This document shows, piece after piece, positions 1 through 7,360 of a stretch of 31,272 bases of DNA. A program made the translations under genes and the position numbers. This DNA comes from Victivallis vadensis (GTDB taxonomy: Bacteria; Verrucomicrobiota; Lentisphaeria; Victivallales; GWF2-50-93): assembly GCA_020718525.1 (NCBI GenBank), contig DYRX01000006.1, positions 1 through 31,272 of the forward strand, given 5' to 3'. The notes under the pieces were generated by a model that worked only from the letters and a program-made list of their open reading frames with translations, made no database searches and was not told the DNA's origin. Every line of letters begins with the position of its first letter. Within the stretch, counting starts at the first letter, position 1.

Positions 1-1150
1 TTTTTGTCTGCTGTCTGTAGTAGAAAATTCCAGCAACAGAGAAAATCCCGAGCACTAGCAAGACGATTGCGACTTGAGGATAGGGAAATTTAGATGTCGA
101 ATCCTTCTTTTGCTGATAATTTCTTGACGACGAATCAGACCGACTGTAATTAGGACGCTGAATTCGCAGGCCATCTTTTTTTGGTGCAATAGGAGGCGAA
201 CGTAGATCTTCAGTCTTTTCGGAGAGTTCGTCTTCCAGGCTGAGTGTTTGGTTCTTTGGTCTGTCGGTTTTTGAAGTGGAAGCTGGCGATTTCTTATGTG
301 GATCTTCGTCACTGCGTGCAAAATTGATGAGATCGCTGTTTTTAATATTGGCAAGGAGCTTCTGGTCAAGATTGTTGAGATCAATCACGACAGTTCCAGG
401 AGTTCTTCTTGCGTCTTTGAGGGCGTCGGAATTGCGGACGCAGAATCTCCAGGCGCATTTGGTCCCCTGCGGGAGAGCCGAAAAATATGTGTTGAAGGTT
501 AACTGCCAGCGATCCTCTGGCGGCAGAAGCATGAGTGATTCCTCGATCAGGCTCAGTCTGTCTGAATCTGAATGGCGTTCGGGATCAAAAATGACAAAGG
601 AAGCCTTGTTTTTGTCCCGGAGATAGGCATCGGCCAGGACGGCGGACCAGGCTTCGTTTCCTGCCACTTTTTTCCATGAGTCCGACTTTCTGAAAGGCGA
701 AGCCAGGCTTTTTATCTTTTGTATCTTTTCATTCAAGATTTTCTGTTTTAGAATTTCAGGATCTTTATGCCAGCTTTCGATAAAAGATTTGCTGTCGGAA
801 AAAAGTCTTATGAAATCGGCAGGACCGCTTTGGGAAAGTTCCGCAGGTTCAAGGATAATGTGGTGTGCAATCTTGTTTGATCTTTTTGTGTAGTCCAGTC
901 CGGCATAACACACGCGGCTGACTATGTCAATAGTATTTGCGCCAGTCGAATAGCGATAGTGGCTGAAGGATACAGGATTTAGATGGGCATTGTCGTCAAA
1001 TACCTGATATACCGGCAGATATGCGCTGTATGCTTCGAGAAGTGTCGCATGATTGAACGCCATTCCCTCAGTATATGCGACAGTGCAGAAACCGCAACTG
1101 CCAGCCTTGATTCCTTTCGGAGACGAGGTATATACAAGCTCTTGTGCCAT
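1..1150 (-). CDS. GAP1 N-terminal domain (type 2) membrane protein, partial at left edge
   Basis: The minus-strand frame is open from an ATG at 1150 to the window edge, giving 383 residues with the C-terminus missing. The start has AGGAG eight bases upstream. Residues 1-270 match what I know of the GTPase-associated protein 1 N-terminal domain: an ELVYTSSPKGIKAG start, GFCTV at 20-24, NPVSFSHYR at 58-66 and GLDYTKRSNKIAHHIILEP at 84-102. A later conserved-looking stretch is RWQLTFNTYFSALPQGT (214-230). Residues 280-355 are polar and probably disordered. A single transmembrane helix follows at about 359-378, so the GAP1 domain likely faces the cytoplasm. The GTPase gene lies 76 bases upstream on the same strand, the known partner type. 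GAP1 proteins have been predicted from genome context to work with double GTPases in conflict or signalling systems; biochemical function is unknown to me. Fairly sure of the family, unsure of the role. Confidence 0.8.
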   Translation of the reverse strand, partial: MAQELVYTSSPKGIKAGSCGFCTVAYTEGMAFNHATLLEAYSAYLPVYQVFDDNAHLNPVSFSHYRYSTGANTIDIVSRVCYAGLDYTKRSNKIAHHIILEPAELSQSGPADFIRLFSDSKSFIESWHKDPEILKQKILNEKIQKIKSLASPFRKSDSWKKVAGNEAWSAVLADAYLRDKNKASFVIFDPERHSDSDRLSLIEESLMLLPPEDRWQLTFNTYFSALPQGTKCAWRFCVRNSDALKDARRTPGTVVIDLNNLDQKLLANIKNSDLINFARSDEDPHKKSPASTSKTDRPKNQTLSLEDELSEKTEDLRSPPIAPKKDGLRIQRPNYSRSDSSSRNYQQKKDSTSKFPYPQVAIVLLVLGIFSVAGIFYYRQQTK

Positions 1151-1226
1151 AGTAATTTCTCCTATGATTAAGGCATCATCTCCTGAGATATGCCGATGGA
1201 GTTAAAATCATTTCGACAGTTGATTC

Positions 1227-2993
1227 CTATTTATCCCAGAAAGTCTTGTCAAGTTCCTGGGAATCGGCTCCTTGTTTCTCTCTATTGTCGGGGACCTTGA
1301 ACCATTTTCCAAGCTTGGGATGATATAAAGTGCTTCCAAAATATACTGAGGGGAGTCTGAGCATGTCATGGCATCCCGGAACTATCATTTTTACATATCC
1401 TTTTGAAAATTCGAATTTTTCTATTTCGAGGGGATTGGTGCGAAGCATGCTTGCGGCGGGAATGTATCCGCCAAGCGCGAGCATCAGAAGGAATGGAGTT
1501 TCGCACCATACAGGGGAAATTTCCTTAGGCTTTATGCCGTATGCCCTGTCCGATTTGGCCGCGGTCGTATTGCTCGTCTTCTTTAGACTTATGCCGTGTT
1601 CTGCGCCTGATTTGGGGCCTGCCGGATCTTTCATAATTGCGCTCTTGCCAAGCGCCGTTGCGGGAAGAAAAAATACCTTGTCTGAAAAGGATTCAGCGGC
1701 GCTTACGATGTCTGGCTTTATATCGAGCATTATGTCTCTCAAGTGATATGAGACGTTTGCTACGGTTTCATAGTCGAAGTAGTACTGCATTTTCTCCTTG
1801 TCGAAGAGCCAGGGGGTGAGCTCCCTTATCTTGTCGCAGAGCAGGGACTCCCACATATCGCACTTTGAGACAAGGATTATAAGAGGATGGGCATATCGGT
1901 CGCCGTGCTTGAGTCCGGCGTTTTTCCTTATCCTGGCTATCATTTCGGAGAGCAGAACGCTTTGATTGACTATTTTCGAGGTGTCTTTCAATTGCGGATC
2001 GTCTGAAACGCATCTGCGCCTCATGTCGGCGTCTATGGAAGGATCGAAGATGAAAATCAGGCCGTCCGATTGAGCAAGATGCTTTGTCGCCGGATTGGTG
2101 ACGCTGTCCTGGCCCGGGAGAAAATGCTCTCCGGCGTTGTCATAGAAAATTATGTTTTTAGTCAGATCCTTGAAAGAACTCTGATATGAGGAATGCGTTG
2201 GAAGCGGCTCGATTTTATAGACGATTGGCTTGGGCAGGTCGGTTATGACTCTGTCAAGAGTTATCTGGTTGGAGAAGAGCGAGCCGTGCTGTTCCGTCTT
2301 TATCAGAGTGACGAAGCTGTCCGGATTCGTGTTTGCGAAAAGGAGCTGTTCGTGGTTGTTGATCACAAAATTGAATTCAGGATCCGCATCAATGAAGCTG
2401 TATTCGAAAAATTTCGAGAGGATCTTGCGCACCCTTGATATCATTGAAGTCATGAAGAATGATTTTCCTGACGATGGCGCGCCTACAATCGAAAAATAGA
2501 GGGAGTCCAGCTTGATGACCGTGTCAGGAATTTCAAGATGACAGCGCGGGCAGGCAATGTCTTCGCTTTCCATGCCGCGGGCATCGAGGGCATGTCCCTT
2601 GGGCGTGAAGCGTGAGGGGAGGAATCTTTGCTGTGCATCGTCGCCGAGCACAGGATCACCCCTGAGTTCAGGGTGTTTGGCGATGTACAAAAGGGATTCG
2701 TGTGAAAAGTGCTGCCAGCAATGCGGGCAGACAAGCGGACCGTCAAGAACGGAAGATCTCGACACTGTTTCTGTGTCGTCAAATTGCTCTTGGCGCGGAG
2801 TTTCCGGCGGAGGCGTCTGCTCTGTCTTAAAAAGGCCGTCAACGTCTTTCGCCTTGTACCATCTGCCATCCAGCCCAAGCTTGACCGGAGTCTCGGTTTC
2901 AATCCTGCCTTTTTTTGCAAGATCAATAAGAGACTGGCTGTCCAGCGGTCCGACTTCGAGGCCGTTTTTAAGAAAAAACCATTCTTTCCCCAT
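1227..2993 (-). CDS. GYF_2 / zinc ribbon / P-loop GTPase (Double-GTPase 2-like)
   Basis: The protein has 588 residues from ATG 2993; AGGATG lies upstream, and the frame extends 15 codons further without a better start. Residues 4-55 form a GYF_2 domain (EWFFLKNGLEVGPL with a later GRWYKA). A four-cysteine zinc-ribbon-like pair follows, CPHC at 89-92 and CPRC at 148-151. Next is a TRAFAC-type nucleotide-binding domain: Walker A GAPSSGKS at 171-178, a Walker B/switch element YDNAGE at 284-289, and LVSKCD at 374-379 in place of NKxD. This order fits Double-GTPase 2 proteins, which accompany GAP1 proteins such as the next gene downstream. No membrane segment is visible, so it is probably cytoplasmic and may be tethered through its GAP1 partner. 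It lies 74 bases after the toroid gene on the same strand and could be co-transcribed with it. Family call is good; function is inferred. Confidence 0.78.
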   Translation of the reverse strand: MGKEWFFLKNGLEVGPLDSQSLIDLAKKGRIETETPVKLGLDGRWYKAKDVDGLFKTEQTPPPETPRQEQFDDTETVSRSSVLDGPLVCPHCWQHFSHESLLYIAKHPELRGDPVLGDDAQQRFLPSRFTPKGHALDARGMESEDIACPRCHLEIPDTVIKLDSLYFSIVGAPSSGKSFFMTSMISRVRKILSKFFEYSFIDADPEFNFVINNHEQLLFANTNPDSFVTLIKTEQHGSLFSNQITLDRVITDLPKPIVYKIEPLPTHSSYQSSFKDLTKNIIFYDNAGEHFLPGQDSVTNPATKHLAQSDGLIFIFDPSIDADMRRRCVSDDPQLKDTSKIVNQSVLLSEMIARIRKNAGLKHGDRYAHPLIILVSKCDMWESLLCDKIRELTPWLFDKEKMQYYFDYETVANVSYHLRDIMLDIKPDIVSAAESFSDKVFFLPATALGKSAIMKDPAGPKSGAEHGISLKKTSNTTAAKSDRAYGIKPKEISPVWCETPFLLMLALGGYIPAASMLRTNPLEIEKFEFSKGYVKMIVPGCHDMLRLPSVYFGSTLYHPKLGKWFKVPDNREKQGADSQELDKTFWDK

Positions 2994-3038
2994 TATGTCA
3001 TCCTGATAAAATATGAATCTTCGAAGTTTGCAAATCAC

Positions 3039-3067
3039 TCTCTACGCTAGCACAAAAAGGGAGTCAA
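3039..3067 (-). promoter_or_regulatory. Possible promoter before the GTPase-GAP1 pair
   Basis: Reading the minus strand, TTGACT (3067-3062) is followed after 17 bases by TAGAGA (3044-3039). The -35 box is good and the -10 box is poor. It would allow the GTPase and GAP1 genes to be expressed separately from the toroid gene, which ends here. Weak evidence. Confidence 0.25.
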
Positions 3068-4276
3068 TCAATGCTGTATTCCTTTGAAATAGATTTTATT
3101 TGCTTTCTGAGGTGTATCTTGCGGCTCTTGATTATTTGCTTGTGGTGCCGGATTTCCCAGGGGCTGATTCGAGGCGCCGGCATTGCCGCTTTTCCGTTCA
3201 GATTCAACGGAGACATTGAAATATCTGTAGTAGACTTCAAGCATAAGAGTGCAGAGAGCAGTGGAATAGACTTTCAGTTCCATGCCATTGATTCCGAAGG
3301 CTCCGCCGGGATGTTCCCAATGCCCGTCGGACTCCTGATTTGCGACCAGCACCTTTTTCATCTGAGGATTCCATTTTTCCCAGTTCTCCTCGGATTTGAA
3401 AAAAGAGAGTGTCTGATAATACCAGGTGTAGAGAGGCCAGCTCATTCCTGAGCGCCATTCGATCTTGGCATTTGCACGGAGATACCTCATGGCTCCTTTG
3501 AATTCTGCAGAGCTTGTTCCGTCCAGCTCGATCAGGCACAAGGTGCCGACGCCTGTCAATGTCGGACTCCCTGATTTGTCGTTGGAATATGAGAACATTC
3601 CGCTTTTCCTGTCCCAGTGGGCCTTGATGTCGTCCACAGCCTTTTTCATTGCCTCGCGGAGACCCGGGATGTCGGCGGAGGCGGATCTGGCCGCATTCAA
3701 TGCCTGCATGTTCCAGCCTCCGACGGAGAGATCGCGCCTGGAAGAGTTCCCATAATTGTAGTCCCAGCCTCCGGCATCGCGCTGGCCCTGGACAATCTTC
3801 AAGACGGCATCGTTCATAAGATCGTAAAGTTTCGGATCTCTTGTCATTCCGTATGCCTCGCATATTGCGAAGGTCGCAATCGCATGAACGTAGGCTCCAT
3901 CGCCAAAATAGCCAGTGCGCTCTTTTGCCCTTGCCGCCGCGAGAAACTCGATCGCCGATGAGACCGTTTTTCCGAACTCCTCCGATTTTGGTGTCTCTCC
4001 GTGGCCGAGAAAGGCGAGGAGCGCCAATCCTGTAATTGCTGGCGCATATCCATCCCCCCATGAACCGCTGCGGTTCTGCGTTGACTTCAGCCAGCGCAAA
4101 GCCTTGAGCACTGCGTCCTCAGTCGCGTCGTCTCCCCCATATTTTTTCAGGGATTTCATCCGTTCCTCCTTAGAACGGAAGCCAAACGGATCTATTTTTT
4201 CCGCAAGCTGTTCCTGTGCAAAAAGAGTTCCAGAAATGAAAGTAACAGCAACGATAATTGCATTGCATAAAGACAT
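3068..4276 (-). CDS. Secreted squalene-cyclase-like alpha/alpha-toroid repeat protein
   Basis: The protein has 402 residues from ATG 4276, chosen because GGAAGGG lies six bases upstream; a TTG five codons earlier would overlap that site. Residues 1-20 form a signal peptide ending near LFAQ, so the protein is exported. The body carries prenyltransferase/squalene oxidase-type repeats: ALRWLKSTQNRSGSWGDG, GQRDAGGWDYNYG, DRKSGMFSYSNDKSG and NQESDGHWEHPGG. The acidic DXDD motif of squalene-hopene cyclases is not visible, so cyclase activity is unlikely. Proteins of this type are common in Planctomycetes and relatives with no assigned substrate. The C-terminal 40 residues are rich in N, P and Q and look disordered. 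It precedes the GTPase gene by 74 bases on the same strand. Confidence 0.75.
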   Translation of the reverse strand: MSLCNAIIVAVTFISGTLFAQEQLAEKIDPFGFRSKEERMKSLKKYGGDDATEDAVLKALRWLKSTQNRSGSWGDGYAPAITGLALLAFLGHGETPKSEEFGKTVSSAIEFLAAARAKERTGYFGDGAYVHAIATFAICEAYGMTRDPKLYDLMNDAVLKIVQGQRDAGGWDYNYGNSSRRDLSVGGWNMQALNAARSASADIPGLREAMKKAVDDIKAHWDRKSGMFSYSNDKSGSPTLTGVGTLCLIELDGTSSAEFKGAMRYLRANAKIEWRSGMSWPLYTWYYQTLSFFKSEENWEKWNPQMKKVLVANQESDGHWEHPGGAFGINGMELKVYSTALCTLMLEVYYRYFNVSVESERKSGNAGASNQPLGNPAPQANNQEPQDTPQKANKIYFKGIQH

Positions 4277-4459
4277 GGATCGCCCTTCCAAGAGTGAATT
4301 GAAGGCAGATTATGCTCATCTTGGCTGAATGGAGCTAATATAGGCTTTCGTCACCCATTTTTCCATCCAAGTCTATTTTATTTCAGGGGAATAATCTGCT
4401 CAGTCCAAAGAGCTTCGCCTAGAGAAAATCTTCGGTTTTGACTTTTGCAATTGGCTATG

Positions 4460-4482
4460 ACACTAAATGATTAGTGTTTTTT
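4460..4482 (+). terminator. Terminator-like hairpin in the leader of the 4510 gene
   Basis: A perfect 7-bp inverted repeat, ACACTAA and TTAGTGT around the loop ATGA, is followed directly by six T residues. It lies only 28 bases before the plus-strand gene and between divergent genes, so it does not end any annotated plus-strand gene. It may be a leader attenuator or, read as DNA, an 18-base operator. TTGACT at 4438-4443 upstream could be a -35 box but I see no convincing -10. The rest of 4277-4509 shows nothing else I can assign. Confidence 0.45.
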
Positions 4483-4509
4483 CCGTGTTTTTAATGGAAA
4501 TTCTTAAAA

Positions 4510-5751
4510 ATGCGCTTGAATAATCAGTTCAGGAGATTTAGCGTCCAAGGCATGATGAATCCTATAATAGATACATGTATCATATGTGGCGTAGCTCGCA
4601 GAAAAACCTGTGTTATTTCCGTGTTTTTTTCCATTCTATGCTTTTTTTCTGCTTTTCTGCTATTTTCCGATGACGGCGACGAGCAATGCTTCATAAATGC
4701 GACAGCAAAGGACGGCGCGTCCGTTATTGCAGTTGCGGCGGAATTCGAGGGCAAAAGCTATGTGTTTTGCTCAGTGACAGCATTGATAGGTCTGGAAAAT
4801 CTGGCACTCTGCGACACGTCAGGAAGAGCACTCAGCGTATCTAAATTTGAACTTGCCGACGACAGGGACATCGCCCGCATAAGTGTAAATGAGAAGCTGG
4901 ACAAGCTTCTTTCGATCAACCATGATCCCAGCATCGGAATGCCCATGAAAATACATGCGGACTTGCAGACCGAGAAAAATTCCCTCGAAGAAGCGCGGGT
5001 CACGGCACTTGGACTTGGCATCTTGGAGATTTCCTCAAAATTGTCCGAAAATTATCTGGGCGCCGCATTGACCGACTCGAGCGACAAGCTCGTCGGATTT
5101 TGCTTCTCCCCTGTTCCAGAGCTGAGCATGAATTCAAAGGAGCAGGTAATCACGATTCAGGAGACATCAAGGCAGATTGCGTCTAAATTTGACAAGACAA
5201 TTGTCTGGAAGGAAGGCAATTTGAAGTCTCTTATGGGGGAAGGGAAGGCTATCGCTGATGCCAGAAAGGCGCTCGACTCCTACGTTGCCGTCGTTGACAT
5301 TTGGGGAAAGGATCCTTACTCCTCGATTTCAATGGACGAGACTCCCGTTCCAGAGCTTGCCAAGTGGATAGAACATCACAACGACCTTGTGAAAAACTAC
5401 CCGGAATACATCACTAAAATTCTAGACAGCAGGAATCCGGACAAGAAAAAGTCGAACACAAATGTTACAAGCTCAAGCGGAAAACAAGTTCAAATTGTCA
5501 AATTCAATTCCAAAGACGATCCTGTTCCATGCGCCGCACTCATTCAAAAACTTCAAAAGGCAGTGCTCGGCGATTCCGTCAGGCTAAAGACATATCCCGC
5601 CTCCACCGCAAAATCTCTTGAAATGAAAAAATATCCTTCCTCATTTCTTCAGAGGCATTCGGATGCCTATGCGGAGATTTACAGATATGTGGAGCACATT
5701 GTCGCCTGCAAAGCCAAGGCTTTGCCTTACCTTGATCCGGCGGGCTTTTGA
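4510..5751 (+). CDS. Exported trypsin/HtrA-like protein lacking catalytic residues (paralogue 1)
   Basis: The frame gives 413 residues from ATG 4510. ATG 4552 or 4555 is also possible, with AGGAG at 4531-4535; neither spacing is ideal. A hydrophobic stretch at about 33-52 (CVISVFFSILCFFSAFLLF) looks like a signal peptide or anchor. Residues 68-205 can be laid on the chymotrypsin-fold pattern. The Thr-Ala-Leu segment CSVTALIGLENLALCD stands where HtrA proteins have TNxHVV, DDRDIARISV keeps the Asp region, and YLGAALTDSSDKLVGF stands where GNSGGP would be, so His and Ser are absent. This fold call is my pattern inference. The rest has no domain I know, but WIEHHNDLVKNYPEY recurs in altered form in the next gene, indicating paralogy. 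The stop overlaps the next start (TGATG), suggesting coupled translation. Confidence 0.6.
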   Translation: MRLNNQFRRFSVQGMMNPIIDTCIICGVARRKTCVISVFFSILCFFSAFLLFSDDGDEQCFINATAKDGASVIAVAAEFEGKSYVFCSVTALIGLENLALCDTSGRALSVSKFELADDRDIARISVNEKLDKLLSINHDPSIGMPMKIHADLQTEKNSLEEARVTALGLGILEISSKLSENYLGAALTDSSDKLVGFCFSPVPELSMNSKEQVITIQETSRQIASKFDKTIVWKEGNLKSLMGEGKAIADARKALDSYVAVVDIWGKDPYSSISMDETPVPELAKWIEHHNDLVKNYPEYITKILDSRNPDKKKSNTNVTSSSGKQVQIVKFNSKDDPVPCAALIQKLQKAVLGDSVRLKTYPASTAKSLEMKKYPSSFLQRHSDAYAEIYRYVEHIVACKAKALPYLDPAGF

Positions 5752-7325
5752 TGCGAATCTGCGGAGCAAACATTAACAATGGTATGATGCGAATGGCAAG
5801 GACAGTCTTTTTTCTTTGCATTCTGCTGGCGTTCCGTCTCCCGGGAGATGAAAGCGCAGAAGCGTGGTCCGGAATAAAGGATAAATTGCTGATCATCCGC
5901 AATTCGAAGGGTCTTGCCCCTGCGGCGGCAGTGAAATTCGACAAGATCCTATTCGCGGTTGCAAATCAGAGCGCAATTTGGAGCGACCAGAGATTTAGAA
6001 TCACTCGCCTTTCTGGAGAGGATGTCCCATATTCTGACATAGAGATTTCTTCGGACAGAAGAGGGCTTGCAAGGATCAAGATTGCCGCGGATATTCCTTC
6101 ATTCGGCATAGCGGCGAACGACTCCAAGCTTTACTCTGGCTCTGCAAGTGCCTGCTCAATCACAGAAAATGGGATTGTCCTAATAAATCCCGCATCTCTC
6201 AAATCCGGATCTGTTTCCGTAAAAACATCAAATCCCGACTACGTGCCAAAGGAAAATACGAAAAGCACTCCGGCAGTTCTTCCGGGAGATGCCGCACGGC
6301 CACAGCCCGCAAATTTCAGAAAAAGCTCAATTTGCAGATTTTCAGATTTCGACAATGCCGCAATAATTTCAAAGACGGGTGTCTTGGCCGGATTTCTATC
6401 CGCGTCCGGCATTGCCAAAGGACAGTTTCAGCTTTTTGAGCTTGATGCCTCAATGCAATGGATGCCAATCAAGGCGCAAGAATTTTTTGCAATGGGGCGA
6501 GAGATTGACGGGATTAAAGATTTCATCCCAAGGTATTTGAAAGCGACGGACGCCTTTTTCTCGAAAAAGTATCAGATGCTGGAGATCGGAGCAGACATGC
6601 CGAAAGAAATGGCGGCGTGGTTCGCATTCCACAATGAGCATGTGAAGGATTTGCCCTTCAAGAGCGGAGACAGGATAGACAAGGGCTATTCCCTGGAAGG
6701 TCTTGGCGAAGGAACTGTTGATGTTCAGAACAAAAGATTGGAAATTGAAAACCGACTGGCGGCATTCGCCTCCTCAAGCCTAAAACTGGCAGAAAATATA
6801 AGGGATAATTCCTCCAGCAAATACATGAAGTTCGAAGCGAAGGCAATTTTGAACGAGCTGAGCAAAATTGCAGGACAAATGCAGAGTAAATCCACTCCGC
6901 AAAAAATTCCCGACAAATATCAGCCAGACAAGAACGAGATAGAACTGAAGGCGTCTGCATTGAAACCCATCATTGACGATGGAAAGCCAAAGCTGGGAAA
7001 GATTTCTGTCAGCTCAAAGGACTATTTTGCAAAGGGAAACAATCCGGCATGGCGTGAAAAGGGAAGAATCTTGGGAGCGACAAAGGCAGATTTTCAAAAA
7101 TTCAGAGGCATTCTTCTGGGAGGCGATGGAAAAGAGATTAAAACAGACGAAGCGGACAAGCAGAAAGACGGAACGACGGCATTCGAGTTCTGGCTTCTTC
7201 CTGGCAAATATACGATCAGAGTCGCGGCGAAGGGCTTTGAAACTATTGAAATAAAAAACATTGAAGTCAAGACCGACAACGACTATAAAATCATCTTGGG
7301 ATTCATTAAGCCAGAACTCGAGTGA
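5751..7325 (+). CDS. Exported trypsin-like pseudoprotease with C-terminal regulatory-like beta domain (paralogue 2)
   Basis: The start ATG 5751 shares one base with the previous stop, giving 524 residues; ATGs at 5784, 5787 and 5793 sit closer to the signal peptide MARTVFFLCILLAFRL and are alternatives. Residues about 40-215 resemble the fold of the upstream protein. SDFDNAAIISKTGVLAGF stands where the Ser-Gly-Gly loop should be, with Asn in place of Ser, and no catalytic His or Asp is evident. The shared segment AAWFAFHNEHVKDLPF matches WIEHHNDLVKNYP of the neighbour. A helical stretch rich in charged residues follows. The C-terminal 75 residues, with LPGKYTIRVAAKGFETIEI, resemble carboxypeptidase-regulatory or PEGA-like beta domains. 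The protein is probably periplasmic, acting with its neighbour as a scaffold or binding module. Function unknown. Confidence 0.6.
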   Translation: MRICGANINNGMMRMARTVFFLCILLAFRLPGDESAEAWSGIKDKLLIIRNSKGLAPAAAVKFDKILFAVANQSAIWSDQRFRITRLSGEDVPYSDIEISSDRRGLARIKIAADIPSFGIAANDSKLYSGSASACSITENGIVLINPASLKSGSVSVKTSNPDYVPKENTKSTPAVLPGDAARPQPANFRKSSICRFSDFDNAAIISKTGVLAGFLSASGIAKGQFQLFELDASMQWMPIKAQEFFAMGREIDGIKDFIPRYLKATDAFFSKKYQMLEIGADMPKEMAAWFAFHNEHVKDLPFKSGDRIDKGYSLEGLGEGTVDVQNKRLEIENRLAAFASSSLKLAENIRDNSSSKYMKFEAKAILNELSKIAGQMQSKSTPQKIPDKYQPDKNEIELKASALKPIIDDGKPKLGKISVSSKDYFAKGNNPAWREKGRILGATKADFQKFRGILLGGDGKEIKTDEADKQKDGTTAFEFWLLPGKYTIRVAAKGFETIEIKNIEVKTDNDYKIILGFIKPELE

Positions 7326-7360
7326 TTGACTGAAATGACGGGGGCTGGCGAAGATTTACC

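Noticed and set aside
55..384. A 109-codon minus-strand frame at the left edge
   Set aside because: It is out of frame with the GAP1 gene, which has a start, ribosome site and family motifs across the same bases.
3068..4276. Squalene-hopene cyclase
   Set aside because: The repeat fold matches, but the catalytic acidic motif is absent, there is a signal peptide, and the length is well below that of cyclases.
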